Assembly (NCBI RefSeq): GCF_003600625.1
Contig: NZ_CP032489.1
Location: forward strand, 2,418,001-2,482,000
DNA: 64,000 nt
DNA from: Arachidicoccus soli
GTDB lineage: Bacteria; Bacteroidota; Bacteroidia; Chitinophagales; Chitinophagaceae
Direction: 5' to 3'
This document shows, piece after piece, positions 26,400-35,579 of the stretch; position 1 is the first letter of the stretch; the number at the start of each line of letters is the position of its first letter. Position numbers and translations under genes: made by a program. The notes beneath the pieces were generated by a model, which saw nothing but the letters and a program-made list of their open reading frames with translations, had not been told where the DNA came from and did not search any database.

Positions 26400-27483
26400 T
26401 TATTCCTCCTCCTTCATCATTAAAAAGGCCTTGATAAATTCGTGAATATCGCCATTCAAAACATTTTCCGGATTAAAGGTTTGATAATTGGTCCGGTGAT
26501 CTTTCACGCGTCTGTCATCTAAGACATAACTCCGGATCTGACTTCCCCATTCAATCTTTTTCTTGCTCTTATTTTCTTCGTCTTTGATGGCATTACGCTT
26601 TTGCAATTCCAAATCATACAAACGGCTTTTAAGCATCTGCATCGCAATTTCTCTGTTCCCCAATTGACTTCTGTCCTGTTGGCAAACGACCACAATACCT
26701 GTTGGAATATGCGTCAGCTGTACTTTCGTTTCTACCTTGTTTACATTTTGTCCGCCCGCGCCACCGCTTCTGGAAGTTTCCATTTTTACGTCAGAAGGAT
26801 TGATTTCAATTTCAATGGTATCGTCGATAAGCGGATAGACATTAACGCTCGTAAAGGAGGTATGACGCCGGCCATTACTATCGAATGGGGATACACGGAC
26901 CAAACGATGCACGCCGCTTTCGGCCTTCAAAAATCCATAAGCAAAACTACCCTCAAATTGTAAGGTAGCCGATTTGATGCCCGCTCCTTCCCCTTCCTGA
27001 TAGTCCAATTCCGTAACTTTCCAGCCCTGTTTCTCCCCATACATCCTATACATGCGCAGCAGCATTTCCGCCCAATCCTGGCTTTCTGTACCACCCGCGC
27101 CGGGTGTAATTTGCAGCACGGCAGGCATTTCATCTTCCGGTTGGTTGAGTGTACTTTTAAACTCTGCTTCATCCAATTTTTCAACAGCCAAATCATAGGC
27201 CGTCTGAGTTTCTTCTTCTGTTGCATCCCCCGCTTTCCAAAACTCAAACAATACCGCAAAATCTTCCACAGAAGACGAAACATCTTCATATAATTTCAGC
27301 CAATATTCATTAGCCTGAATATCTTTCATGATTTGCGTAGCACGCTCATTATTATCCCAAAAGCCCGGAGAGACGGAATGTTTTCGATTTTCTTCTACTT
27401 TAGCTTGTCGGTTAGCGACGTCAAAGAAACCTCCTCAAGACCAATACGCGGTCTCTTATATCTTTTAATTGTTCTATTGTCAT
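26400..27483 (-). CDS. prfB: Peptide chain release factor 2, programmed +1 frameshift
   Basis: RF2 releases peptides at UGA and UAA. The main frame (from about 27420) carries the stop-codon tripeptide in [15 protein letters not shown] and the catalytic GGQ in [13 protein letters not shown]. The start is an ATG at 27483 in another frame: 20 codons lead to CTT TGA C (TGA at 27421-27423), where ribosomes must slip +1 to read [14 protein letters not shown] and the rest. Total about 360 residues, the normal length. An AGGAGG lies three bases before the CTT as stimulator. Annotation from the internal ATG at 27329 would miss the autoregulated N-terminus. Confidence 0.95.
27421..27437 (-). promoter_or_regulatory. 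RF2 recoding site (AGGAGG, CTT TGA C)
   Basis: Minus-strand AGGAGGTTTCTTTGAC, with the internal Shine-Dalgarno-like AGGAGG placed three bases before CTT, as in the classical prfB site. When RF2 is scarce the ribosome pauses at TGA and shifts +1. Confidence 0.93.
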
Positions 27484-27537
27484 AGCTGCGAAGATAATGG
27501 ATGATTTGATGATTCAGCTATTTTGTCTCTAACAAAA

Positions 27538-27569
27538 AATCCCGGCTGCATGAAAACAGTCCGGGATTT
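27538..27569 (-). terminator. Rho-independent terminator after glutamate dehydrogenase
   Basis: Minus-strand stem AATCCCGGACTG / CAGCCGGGATT with a short A/T loop (one bulge) and a T run, about 20 bp past the stop. Confidence 0.85.
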
Positions 27570-27590
27570 TATTCATCAACAAAAACAAAA

Positions 27591-29006
27591 TTATGGGAAA
27601 ATACCTAGCTCGTCATAGGAGGTACCTACTTTGTTAATTGCAACGATATAAGCCGCAGTACGCATATCCGGTATATCGGGATGAGAATTCCAGACATCCA
27701 TGATTTCCCTTGTTGCACTTATCATTGTTTCCTCCAGACCACTATACACCAGGTCTACTTCATCCGCACCATGTTCAATAAAAGCACGTTCAGTGGAGTT
27801 TACTTTTTTGCCGGTAAGGTCTTCAATCTGCCCAAGAATTTGTTTATTCATATTCTCGGTAAAGCGTTTTTCCATGCGACCGTAGCGTACGTGGCTTAAG
27901 TTTTTCAGCCATTCAAAATAGGAAACTGTTACGCCACCGGCATTTAAATACATATCCGGAATGATCACGACTCCTTTGGCGTTTAAAATAACATCCGCCT
28001 CCGGTGTTAACGGGCCATTCGCGGCTTCACCGATTATTTTAGCTTTAATACGCGCCGCATTTTCTTGATTAATAACACTTTCCAAGGCTGCAGGAATTAA
28101 TATATCGCAATCTGCTTCCAGCGCATCGCCACTTTTTTCAAAATTGGTAGCGCCTGGAAAGTTAAGGATAGAACCCGTCTCTTTCCGATGCTTTAAAACT
28201 TCTTCTTCGTTTAATCCATTTTCGTTGAAGATAGCACCTTCATACTCAGCAATCGCAATTACTTTCGCCCCATAAGCCCTGAAGAACTTCGCAGTATGAA
28301 AGCCTACATTCCCCAGACCCTGTATAATCACACGTTTACCCTCTACTCCTACCGGCATCCCTATTTTATCCATTAGTTTGTGTGTATTGCAGACCTCGCG
28401 TACCCCATAAAAAACACCCAGACCGGTGGCTTCCGTACGACCACGAACACCACCTTGGGAAACCGGTTTTCCGGTCACACAACCCATCGCATCAATCATT
28501 CCGGGGTTCATAGACATATAGGTATCCAATATCCAAGACATTTCGCGGGCACCAGTTCCATAATCCGGTGCAGGCACATCAATCCCGGGGCCTATAAAAT
28601 TTTTCTTTATTAATTCAGAGGTATATCTACGCGTGATCTTTTGCAATTCAAATTCACTATAGTTTTTTGGATTAATTTTAATACCACCTTTGCCACCGGC
28701 AAAAGGCACATTCACAATTGCACACTTATAAGTCATCAGTGCAGCAAGTGCCATGACCTCATCCTGATTGACATTTTCACTAAAACGGATACCCCCTTTA
28801 CAAGGCGACTTGTGATGTGAATGCTGTACGCGATATGCCTCGATCACTTCCAAAGAACCATCATCACGTTTAAGTGGGAATCTTATTCTCAGTACTGAAT
28901 TGGCAGCTTTAATCTGTTCCAATAAACCTTGTGGCCATTTTGTGAATTTACTTGCTTTATCAAAGCTCTTATTTACGTTTTCAAAGAAACTTATTTGCTC
29001 AGACAT
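27591..29006 (-). CDS. Glu/Leu/Phe/Val-family glutamate dehydrogenase
   Basis: 471 residues; interconverts glutamate with 2-oxoglutarate and ammonium in the cytoplasm, probably as a hexamer. Substrate-binding segments [11 protein letters not shown] and [12 protein letters not shown] (with the catalytic lysine region), [20 protein letters not shown], and the Rossmann loop [17 protein letters not shown] are all present. The length and the long C-terminal helices fit the hexameric 50-kDa type. Coenzyme preference was not resolved; the acidic residue after the Rossmann loop (AIAEYEG) leaves NAD possible. Single gene with its own terminator; a palindrome lies about 95 bp upstream. Confidence 0.92.
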   Translation of the reverse strand: MSEQISFFENVNKSFDKASKFTKWPQGLLEQIKAANSVLRIRFPLKRDDGSLEVIEAYRVQHSHHKSPCKGGIRFSENVNQDEVMALAALMTYKCAIVNVPFAGGKGGIKINPKNYSEFELQKITRRYTSELIKKNFIGPGIDVPAPDYGTGAREMSWILDTYMSMNPGMIDAMGCVTGKPVSQGGVRGRTEATGLGVFYGVREVCNTHKLMDKIGMPVGVEGKRVIIQGLGNVGFHTAKFFRAYGAKVIAIAEYEGAIFNENGLNEEEVLKHRKETGSILNFPGATNFEKSGDALEADCDILIPAALESVINQENAARIKAKIIGEAANGPLTPEADVILNAKGVVIIPDMYLNAGGVTVSYFEWLKNLSHVRYGRMEKRFTENMNKQILGQIEDLTGKKVNSTERAFIEHGADEVDLVYSGLEETMISATREIMDVWNSHPDIPDMRTAAYIVAINKVGTSYDELGIFP

Positions 29007-29100
29007 GTTTCAATATTTATATGATTAAGGAGTTATTACTTTGTATAATGAAGTTACATTGTTCTTCTAAATTCTACAATATTGTTTTAAGGAACGCCTA

Positions 29101-29116
29101 TTCGTATAATTACGAA
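29101..29116. promoter_or_regulatory. 16-bp palindrome upstream of glutamate dehydrogenase
   Basis: TTCGTATAATTACGAA, arms of six bases around TAAT, 95-110 bp before the glutamate dehydrogenase start. Possible operator; no nearby regulator gene. Confidence 0.4.
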
Positions 29117-29197
29117 CGTTTGTTTATTTTCTGACATTTTTATTGAGATTTTAAGTAATAAAAAACCGAACAGAGCTGAGAAAGGTTTAAGAGAATC

Positions 29198-29428
29198 TTA
29201 TTTCTTTTCTTCTTTCTCCAGGCGGGAAAGTTTACGATCGAGGTTGAATAAATACAGAAATAAACCAATAATAATCACGAGTACCACAGCAACAACAACA
29301 TAAATTTTACCGTTGCTTTCCATGAAATCTTTAGGCGGCGCATTCATTACAGTGCTGTTTTGCGCAAAGATAAAAGTACTCAGCAAACAGGGCAGAATCG
29401 AGAAAGAAAGCTTTTTATATATATTCAT
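29198..29428 (-). CDS. CcmD-family small membrane protein
   Basis: 76 residues with a cleavable signal sequence (1-22, ending IFAQ) and one transmembrane helix (about 41-60), then a short charged tail (LDRKLSRLEKEEKK). This layout fits the CcmD-like proteins found after ccmC in Bacteroidota, which in other bacteria anchor CcmC/haem to CcmE during cytochrome c maturation. It begins 27 bp after the ccmC stop on the same strand, so the two genes are co-transcribed. The identification rests on size, topology and position. Confidence 0.75.
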   Translation of the reverse strand: MNIYKKLSFSILPCLLSTFIFAQNSTVMNAPPKDFMESNGKIYVVVAVVLVIIIGLFLYLFNLDRKLSRLEKEEKK

Positions 29429-29454
29429 GGAAGAAAAATTTGTCGTTATTTTAA

Positions 29455-30141
29455 TTAAATGATAGGCTGTCTAGCCGCTTTTCTTTCTGCCAATAGCTTG
29501 TATCGGACACGTAAAGTAGCGATCCAAATGCTCAAAAGCGTCCAGCCGATAAAAGCAGGATACATCACTATCTTAAGTCCCTCTGAAGTATCATTAGGAT
29601 TAAGACCCGGATTCCCTTGACTGCCCATTCCGCCGGGATGCAGGCTTTCGGTGAGTCTCGGCATTATCCAAATCGTCGGGAAAAGCATGCAGAAAGCAAA
29701 AATATTATAGACGGCACCTATCTTCGCACGTTTATCGATATCGTTCATAGAACCCCTTAATACAAAATAGGCACAATAAATAAGGATCGCCATCGCTGTA
29801 CCATTTTGTTTTGGATCACCACTCCAGGCTGCGCCCCATTGATATTTGGCCCATATCATTCCGGTAACTAACCCCAGAATGCTGAAATATAAACCTGTAC
29901 GTGCAAATTCTAAAGAATAGATATCATCCAAAGGATCTTGTGTGCGGAGATATTTTACTGCGTAAAAGACAGAAACGCCGAGTAGCACCATCATAGCAAT
30001 CCACATAGGTACGTGGAAGAACAAGTTGCGAATAGATTGTTGCAAACGATCGTCCAGTAATGGTATTTTCACCAAAAAACCAACAGACCCCACGTATAAT
30101 AAAATAATAAAAGTCAAAACTTTCCACCAACTTTTTCGCAT
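29455..30141 (-). CDS. ccmC: Cytochrome c biogenesis protein CcmC/CcsA-type
   Basis: 228 residues with six transmembrane helices. It handles haem at the outer face of the inner membrane for attachment to apocytochrome c. The tryptophan-rich WWD-like segment is QWGAAWSGDPKQN (about 121-133) and the flanking histidines likely to ligate haem are in NLFFHVPMW and RLTESLHPGG. It is followed by the CcmD-like gene. A -7 box lies 32 bp upstream. No ccmA/ccmB appear in the window, although ccmB usually precedes ccmC in this phylum. Confidence 0.88.
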   Translation of the reverse strand: MRKSWWKVLTFIILLYVGSVGFLVKIPLLDDRLQQSIRNLFFHVPMWIAMMVLLGVSVFYAVKYLRTQDPLDDIYSLEFARTGLYFSILGLVTGMIWAKYQWGAAWSGDPKQNGTAMAILIYCAYFVLRGSMNDIDKRAKIGAVYNIFAFCMLFPTIWIMPRLTESLHPGGMGSQGNPGLNPNDTSEGLKIVMYPAFIGWTLLSIWIATLRVRYKLLAERKAARQPII

Positions 30142-30172
30142 CGCTCTAAAAATCTGTTTGATTGAATGGTTG

Positions 30173-30180
30173 CAAAATTA
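30173..30180 (-). promoter_or_regulatory. -7 box TAATTTTG before ccmC
   Basis: Perfect TAnnTTTG match 32 bp upstream of the ccmC ATG, with TTTG at 30196-30199 as a possible -33 element at somewhat short spacing. Confidence 0.5.
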
Positions 30181-30242
30181 GTAAAAGAAACACTGCAAAC
30201 ACTCGTTAGTTTATAATTTTTTCAAAATAATAATAAATCAAC

Positions 30243-30674
30243 TTACCATTCAGGTAATTGTTTTAGGGTTAAACCTCTACCCTCTTTTATTTCCCACCCA
30301 AAATGTTCACGACCATTCGTAATAATAATAAAAGGAGCCACTATTATAGAATTGTATCTCCATATTTGTTCAATAACATTTTCGGAAAGAGGAACATTCA
30401 TTTCTTTACATTCCACAATCATCCATGGTAGTGCATTTTTGAACACCACAATATCGTAGCGTTTTTTCATCTCCCCCAACACAATTTCCTTTTCTATCGA
30501 AATCAAAGATGCAGGGTATTTCTTTTCATTAATTAAAAATTGAATAAAATTTTGGCGCACCCATTCTTCCGGTGTAAGGCGCACCCATTTTTTGCGATTC
30601 GCATCCCATATTTGCTCTTTGTCTTCCACCTTTTTAATTTTAAAATCAGGTGGAGGAAAGTTTACTGATAGCAT
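30243..30674 (-). CDS. HsdR_N-like PD-(D/E)XK nuclease-fold protein
   Basis: 143 residues from ATG 30674 (a TTG two codons earlier is possible). The core KRYDIVVFKNALPWMIVECK gives the Asp and the E-x-K of the PD-(D/E)XK nuclease fold, as in the N-terminal domain of type I restriction HsdR subunits. It is one of the small stand-alone HSDR_N_2 proteins widely conserved in Bacteroidota, where no restriction partner is found; the role is unknown. It has its own promoter box that nearly touches the start codon. It is convergent with nothing and lies divergent from the AMP nucleosidase gene. Confidence 0.75.
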   Translation of the reverse strand: MLSVNFPPPDFKIKKVEDKEQIWDANRKKWVRLTPEEWVRQNFIQFLINEKKYPASLISIEKEIVLGEMKKRYDIVVFKNALPWMIVECKEMNVPLSENVIEQIWRYNSIIVAPFIIITNGREHFGWEIKEGRGLTLKQLPEW

Positions 30675-30677
30675 AGT

Positions 30678-30685
30678 CAAATGTA
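30678..30685 (-). promoter_or_regulatory. -7 box TACATTTG touching the start codon
   Basis: Perfect TAnnTTTG match ending three bases before the ATG at 30674, implying a leaderless or nearly leaderless transcript if used. Confidence 0.45.
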
Positions 30686-30785
30686 GCGTATTTTTTAACG
30701 AAGAGATTTTGTAAGTAATAAAAATGTAAAATAAAAACCCTCAAGACTTCCTTATAAAATCAATATCTTCGTAAGGGTTCTTCTA

Positions 30786-31586
30786 ATGAACAATTATATT
30801 TTAAATATGAAAACAAAAAGTGAAATAGTCGCTAACTGGCTGCCACGTTATACCGGAGAAAAACTGAAAAATTTTGGTGAATATATATTACTGACCAATT
30901 TTGCCAATTATGTACACAAGTTTGCCGAATGGAATAATGTAAAAATAATCGGTGAAGACAAACCCTTTCAATGTGCCACTGCAGAGAATATTACGATTAT
31001 AAATTTTGGGATGGGCAGCCCAGGAGCAGCCACAATTATGGATCTCCTTTCCGCCATCAACCCAAAAGCCGCCTTGTTTCTAGGAAAATGCGGCGGGCTC
31101 AAAAAAAGAAATAAAATAGGCGATCTTATTCTACCTATAGCCGCTATTCGGGGAGAAGGGACTTCCAATGATTATTTTCCGCCAGAGGTTCCGGCCTTAC
31201 CGGCATTTGCCTTACAAAAAGCCATTTCGACCACCATACGTGATTACAAAGTAGACTACTGGACAGGAACAGTATATACCACCAACCGCCGTGTCTGGGA
31301 ACAAGACGAAGCCTTTAAAGAATATCTGGTAAAAGTACGTGCCTACGCCGTAGATATGGAAACAGCGACTATTTTTACAGTCGGCTTCGCCAATCATATT
31401 CCCACAGGCGCATTGCTTTTGGTAAGTGATCAACCCATGGTTGCAGAAGGAGTAAAGACAGCCGCAAGTGATAAAAAAGTAACCTCTCATTATGTCGACA
31501 ATCACCTGAAAATTGGTATCGACTCACTAAAACAACTCATTAATAACGGACTAACGGTAAGGCATTTAAGATATGAGGAATGGTAA
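30786..31586 (+). CDS. amn: AMP nucleosidase
   Basis: 266 residues from ATG 30786 (ATG 30807 is an alternative). Phosphorylase-fold enzyme that splits AMP to adenine and ribose 5-phosphate. Family features: NFGMGSPGAATIMDLL near residue 79, FLGKCGGLKKRNKIGDLILP, RGEGTSNDYFPPEVPALP, and VRAYAVDMETATIF with the substrate-binding M-E pair. The length agrees with the short Bacteroidota AMP nucleosidases, which lack the extra N-terminal domain of the enterobacterial enzyme. It faces trhO tail to tail, with only 11 bp between stops. Confidence 0.88.
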   Translation: MNNYILNMKTKSEIVANWLPRYTGEKLKNFGEYILLTNFANYVHKFAEWNNVKIIGEDKPFQCATAENITIINFGMGSPGAATIMDLLSAINPKAALFLGKCGGLKKRNKIGDLILPIAAIRGEGTSNDYFPPEVPALPAFALQKAISTTIRDYKVDYWTGTVYTTNRRVWEQDEAFKEYLVKVRAYAVDMETATIFTVGFANHIPTGALLLVSDQPMVAEGVKTAASDKKVTSHYVDNHLKIGIDSLKQLINNGLTVRHLRYEEW

Positions 31587-31597
31587 AGTTCCGGTCG

Positions 31598-32653
31598 CTA
31601 AGCATTATGCTTTCTTATCTCTTCGAGGCGAGGACGTAAACGAACCTTTGATTTATTAAAAATATTCTGTCCGTTTTCCACCCCTTTCCTTATTTCTTTT
31701 TGTCTTTCAATAGGCATATCCAAAGTTTCTTTACACTCCTGAGAGCAGCATCCTGCATAGGTCTTAGCACAATCTTCACATTGGATAAATAATAAATGAC
31801 AGCCGTCATTTTTGCAATTGGTATGGGTATCACAAGGCTTACCGCATTGATGACAATGTGCAATCACATCTTCGGTAATACGTTCGCCTAAGCGATTGTC
31901 GAAGACAAAGTTTTTACCAATAAATTTGCTGTCGAGTTTCTCTTTCTTAGTTTGTTGCGCATAATTAATAATGCCGCCTTCCAGGTGAAAAACATTTTTA
32001 AAGCCCTTATGCAGCATCCATGCGCTGGCCTTTTCGCAGCGAATACCGCCAGTGCAATACATGACAATGTTTTTGTCAGCAGTTGTATCTTTCAACATAT
32101 CCACCGCCATAGAAAGTTGGTCCCTAAAAGTGTCGGAAGGAATCTCAACAGCATTTTCAAAATGACCCACTTCATATTCATAATGGTTACGCATGTCAAG
32201 GACGATCGTCGACGGGTCCTCCAGCAAATGATTCATCTGTACCGCATTTACATATTTTCCCTTGTTCTGCATACTGAAAGACGGATCATCAATACCATCC
32301 GCGACTATTTTTTCCCGCAGTTTCACTTTCAGCACCCAAAAAGATTTGCCATCATCGTCAACGGCAATATTCAACCGAAGGTCTTGCAACCCTTCGATAG
32401 AATGAATAAATTTTTGAAAATCCGTATAGTTTTCTTCCGGCACACTCATCTGTGCGTTAATGCCTTCTTTGGCAATATAGATTCTACCAAAGGCATTCAA
32501 CGCCTGCAAATGTCTGTACAGAAAATCCCTGAACTCCTGGGGGTTTTGTATGGGAAAATATTGATAAAAACTAATCGTGGTACGATTAAATGTTTCTTCC
32601 ATCAGGCGTTGCTTCAACTCTTGGTTGGAAACGCGATTGTGTAAAACTGCCAT
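31598..32653 (-). CDS. trhO: tRNA uridine(34) hydroxylase TrhO (rhodanese-like)
   Basis: 351 residues; catalyses oxygen-dependent hydroxylation of U34 in some tRNAs. The N-terminal ferredoxin-like part (about 20-125) is followed by a rhodanese domain with active-site loop [18 protein letters not shown], and by a cysteine-rich C-terminal segment with [27 protein letters not shown] and related pairs that probably binds zinc. The order and length match YceA/TrhO proteins. A TACCTTTG box lies 87 bp upstream with a small hairpin in the leader. It converges on the AMP nucleosidase gene. Confidence 0.92.
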   Translation of the reverse strand: MAVLHNRVSNQELKQRLMEETFNRTTISFYQYFPIQNPQEFRDFLYRHLQALNAFGRIYIAKEGINAQMSVPEENYTDFQKFIHSIEGLQDLRLNIAVDDDGKSFWVLKVKLREKIVADGIDDPSFSMQNKGKYVNAVQMNHLLEDPSTIVLDMRNHYEYEVGHFENAVEIPSDTFRDQLSMAVDMLKDTTADKNIVMYCTGGIRCEKASAWMLHKGFKNVFHLEGGIINYAQQTKKEKLDSKFIGKNFVFDNRLGERITEDVIAHCHQCGKPCDTHTNCKNDGCHLLFIQCEDCAKTYAGCCSQECKETLDMPIERQKEIRKGVENGQNIFNKSKVRLRPRLEEIRKHNA

Positions 32654-32709
32654 GTAATTTATATTTTAGACATCTATCCTTGAGATAAATGTTCCATTAA
32701 AAATATGGA

Positions 32710-32726
32710 CTCGTATATCGTACGAG
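32710..32726. promoter_or_regulatory. Inverted repeat in the trhO leader
   Basis: CTCGTA TATCG TACGAG: six-pair arms in the untranslated leader between the -7 box and the start. Role unknown. Confidence 0.35.
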
Positions 32727-32739
32727 CAAAACAAGGTGG

Positions 32740-32747
32740 CAAAGGTA
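32740..32747 (-). promoter_or_regulatory. -7 box TACCTTTG before trhO
   Basis: Perfect TAnnTTTG match followed by GCC, the same extended form as at the rpmI and ClC promoters. Confidence 0.55.
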
Positions 32748-32757
32748 ATACAATTCT

Positions 32758-34548
32758 TTAGGAAGTCTTTACGATTTCCGCACGATATTTATCCAGGATA
32801 GAGGCCTTAGAGATAAAGCCCAGCCATTTACCTTCTTTATCTACAATAGGCAATACGTTCTTAGCCGAATTCAACTTCTCATACTTTTGAATAGCCGATT
32901 CCATATCATCTTCAATGGTCAGCATCACCTGCTTCATCATGATATCACCGGCGGTAATATTTTTCGCATCTTCTCTGGGACCCAGGATAATTGACTTAAT
33001 ATCATTTAAATAAATTACGCCCATCAATATGTTTGCCTCATTGGTCACAGCATATACATCTTTATCAGAAACACGCATCTTAGCCAATATCTCAGTCAAG
33101 GTAGTAGTAAGGTTAAAAACAGGATAATCCTTTCTGATTAAAAACCTTAACTCCAAACGGCTCAATAGGAATTTATCCCTGTTGGTCGGATCCAGTTCAG
33201 ACTGCTGCGATAATTTTTTCATCTCCAATGCCAGCGGTTCAAAAGTTTTTACAACAAAAAAACTAATCGCGGCCACAATCATCAATGGAATAAATAAAGA
33301 ATAACCATTGGTCACTTCTGCTGATAAGAATATTGCTGTTAAGGGGGCAAAAAACAATCCGCTCACCATACCGGCCATGCCGACAACAATCATATTCACC
33401 AATGGAACATCCGCATAGCCTAAAAGTTGAAAAAAGCGGCCAACAACATAACCCAGCAAAGCACCTATTACAAGAGAAGGGGCGAAACTTCCCCCGTTAC
33501 CGCCACCGGTAAGTGTAAAAGTGGTACCGAATATTTTAAAAATCATGGTACCCACAATAAAGAGCCATATAATCCACTGGTTATGCGTATGCGCAATTAA
33601 TATAGAGTTCTGTGGCACCTGCCCCGTTTCCGCCAGGGTCTTCACAAAAATATATCCCTCACCAAAAATCTGTGGAAAGAGAAATATCAATACACCCAAC
33701 AAAAGAGAACCAATCAGCCAGCGTTGTACAGGTGTGCGGAAAGCAGAAAACTTATGATCAATAAAATGAAATGTCCTTGTATAAAAAAGACTTAAGCAAC
33801 CCGCCAGCAAGCCCAGGCCAACATAAAGAAATGTATTTTGAGAATTGAAAGCTTGTATATTGTTGAAAGTTAATAGTACATTATCCCCCAATATAATCTT
33901 CGCCAATAAAGCGCCGGTGGCAGAAGACATGAGCAATGGAATAAAAGAGGCAATGGATACATCTATCAATAAAATCTCCAAAGCAAACAAAATACCGGCA
34001 ATGGGAGCACCAAAGGCAGAAGATATACCGGAGGCAATACCACAGGCCAATAATAATGTCTTTTCTTTATAAGGTAAGAAGGTAGCCCGGCCCAGGTTAG
34101 AACCGATAGCCGCTCCCGTTGCCACCATCGGTGACTCCAGACCACAAGAGCCACCCAGCCCCACGGTTAAGCCGGCAGTCACAATATGCGAATAGCTTTG
34201 ACTAAAAGGCAGGTCAGAATTCTCCTTTGCAATCGCATAGACAATCTTATCGTTGCCCTTTAAAAAATGCTTTTTATATACACGTTCTATTAAGAGGCTG
34301 CTAAGACCGATACCCACAATCGGTGTAAGTGCCTGATACCATACAATATCCCCAAACTTTGAACTCTCAAAAAAGAAATGTTCCAGTTTCACCACGAAAA
34401 GCTTAAGAATAATGGAAGCAATACTAGCCAAGGCCCCAACCAACAGACAACAAAACATTAAAAACTGGCCTTCTGTAAGTCTTCTTTTTAAGAACAAAAA
34501 GAAAGCACGTATCTGAAAAAATGTAAGTTTAATAACTTTTCTATTCAT
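32758..34548 (-). CDS. ClC-type chloride channel/transporter with CBS pair
   Basis: 596 residues from the ATG at 34548, chosen because an earlier ATG (34584) falls inside the promoter box. About 11 membrane helices; the selectivity and gating signatures are GGSCGLESPMVATGA (GxExP with the gating glutamate), GGNGGSFAPSLVIGA and the later tyrosine-containing helix. A pair of CBS domains occupies about residues 455-590 (with VYAVTNEANILMGVIYLNDI and LPIVDKEGKWLGFISKASIL). The gating glutamate suggests a chloride/proton exchanger rather than a pure channel. The gene stands alone. Confidence 0.92.
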   Translation of the reverse strand: MNRKVIKLTFFQIRAFFLFLKRRLTEGQFLMFCCLLVGALASIASIILKLFVVKLEHFFFESSKFGDIVWYQALTPIVGIGLSSLLIERVYKKHFLKGNDKIVYAIAKENSDLPFSQSYSHIVTAGLTVGLGGSCGLESPMVATGAAIGSNLGRATFLPYKEKTLLLACGIASGISSAFGAPIAGILFALEILLIDVSIASFIPLLMSSATGALLAKIILGDNVLLTFNNIQAFNSQNTFLYVGLGLLAGCLSLFYTRTFHFIDHKFSAFRTPVQRWLIGSLLLGVLIFLFPQIFGEGYIFVKTLAETGQVPQNSILIAHTHNQWIIWLFIVGTMIFKIFGTTFTLTGGGNGGSFAPSLVIGALLGYVVGRFFQLLGYADVPLVNMIVVGMAGMVSGLFFAPLTAIFLSAEVTNGYSLFIPLMIVAAISFFVVKTFEPLALEMKKLSQQSELDPTNRDKFLLSRLELRFLIRKDYPVFNLTTTLTEILAKMRVSDKDVYAVTNEANILMGVIYLNDIKSIILGPREDAKNITAGDIMMKQVMLTIEDDMESAIQKYEKLNSAKNVLPIVDKEGKWLGFISKASILDKYRAEIVKTS

Positions 34549-34581
34549 GGAGCGGAGGGGTATAATAACCGAAAATTGCGG

Positions 34582-34589
34582 CAAAGGTA
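34582..34589 (-). promoter_or_regulatory. -7 box TACCTTTG before the ClC gene
   Basis: Perfect TAnnTTTG match 33 bp upstream of the ATG at 34548; it decides the start codon because the ATG at 34584 lies within it. Confidence 0.6.
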
Positions 34590-34693
34590 ACCGAAAAATA
34601 AAGTCATGCCGAATAATTCTGACTATTAACGTTATTTTGCACCGTTAATTGGACAAGTTTTTTCAGAAAAAATAGTTTTTCAAAAAAAAATAT

Positions 34694-34701
34694 TACCTTT
34701 G
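34694..34701 (+). promoter_or_regulatory. -7 box TACCTTTG before rpmI
   Basis: Perfect TAnnTTTG match about 100 bp upstream of rpmI, leaving a leader of roughly 95 nucleotides. Confidence 0.6.
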
Positions 34702-34747
34702 CCATCCCAAATTAGGGAAAACATATTACTCGTAAGGCCTACCAAGT

Positions 34748-34766
34748 GTTTCGCATGTGACGAAAC
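34748..34766 (+). promoter_or_regulatory. Hairpin in the rpmI-rplT leader
   Basis: GTTTCG / CGAAAC stem with loop CATGTGA, between promoter and rpmI. L20 represses its own operon through leader structures in several bacteria, so this may be part of such a control site. Confidence 0.4.
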
Positions 34767-34801
34767 CGCCAGCAGAGTGTAATCTCAAAGGATTATTTAA
34801 C

Positions 34802-34999
34802 ATGCCAAAAGTAAAAACAAACTCGAGCGCAAAGAAGCGCTTTAAAGTTACAGGTACCGGCGAATTGATGCATCAGAAACCATTCAAACGCCACATTCTT
34901 ACCAAGAAATCTACAAAACGTAAAAGAGCATTAGGAATTAAAGGTACTGTTGCACCTTCGCACAAACCATTTGTAATGCGTTTATTGCGCTTAAAATAG
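34802..34999 (+). CDS. rpmI: 50S ribosomal protein L35
   Basis: 65 residues from ATG 34802, the conserved [20 protein letters not shown] start of L35; upstream in-frame ATG 34757 would add an unlikely extension. Basic, with [15 protein letters not shown] in the middle. It is followed by rplT after 65 bp. The usual third gene, infC, is not upstream: the preceding gene is the divergent ClC channel, and a promoter box lies directly before rpmI. Confidence 0.97.
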   Translation: MPKVKTNSSAKKRFKVTGTGELMHQKPFKRHILTKKSTKRKRALGIKGTVAPSHKPFVMRLLRLK

Positions 35000-35064
35000 T
35001 AAGAAGCGTTTAGAAAAATCAATTTAAAAAATCATCGGATACCTCCGAATAAAAAATTATAATT

Positions 35065-35409
35065 ATGCCACGTTCAGTAAATGCAGTTGCATCAAGGGCA
35101 AGAAGAAAAAGGATTTTAAAACAAGCCAAAGGTTTTTACGGTAAACGTAAAAACGTATACACCGTTGCCAAAAACGTTGTAGAAAAAGGTATGACTTACA
35201 GCTATGTGGGTCGTAAATTAAAGAAACGCGAATACCGTCAATTGTGGATTGCGCGTATCAATGCAGGTGTGCGCGAAGAAGGCATGACTTACAGCCAATT
35301 TATCAATAAACTTTCTGTTAAAGGAATTGACTTGAACAGAAAAGTATTAGCGGATATGGCGATGAACGAACCAGAAAGCTTTAAAGCATTGGTTGCTTCA
35401 GTAAAATAA
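35065..35409 (+). CDS. rplT: 50S ribosomal protein L20
   Basis: 114 residues, the standard length. Starts [20 protein letters not shown], with the [15 protein letters not shown] and [20 protein letters not shown] blocks typical of L20, an early 23S-rRNA-binding assembly protein that also acts as translational repressor of its operon in several bacteria. Co-transcribed with rpmI and followed by a strong terminator. Confidence 0.97.
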   Translation: MPRSVNAVASRARRKRILKQAKGFYGKRKNVYTVAKNVVEKGMTYSYVGRKLKKREYRQLWIARINAGVREEGMTYSQFINKLSVKGIDLNRKVLADMAMNEPESFKALVASVK

Positions 35410-35428
35410 ATTCTATATAAGATTTTGC

Positions 35429-35460
35429 AAACGAGAATAGCGACGCTGTTCTCGTTTTTT
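35429..35460 (+). terminator. Rho-independent terminator
   Basis: AACGAGAA / TTCTCGTT stem with an 11-base loop that itself can pair (AGCG/CGCT), then six T. Ends the rpmI-rplT operon. Confidence 0.88.
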
Positions 35461-35530
35461 ATTTAAAGAAACAATCATTGTATTTATCAAATAATATTAT
35501 AATTCTCAAATCATCAATCATTATTTACTA

Positions 35531-35538
35531 TACTTTTG
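35531..35538 (+). promoter_or_regulatory. -7 box TACTTTTG before speA
   Basis: Perfect TAnnTTTG match 42 bp upstream of the arginine decarboxylase ATG. Confidence 0.5.
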
Positions 35539-35579
35539 TAACTCACAATTTTTCAATCAATTATTAATCATTTAAAAGA

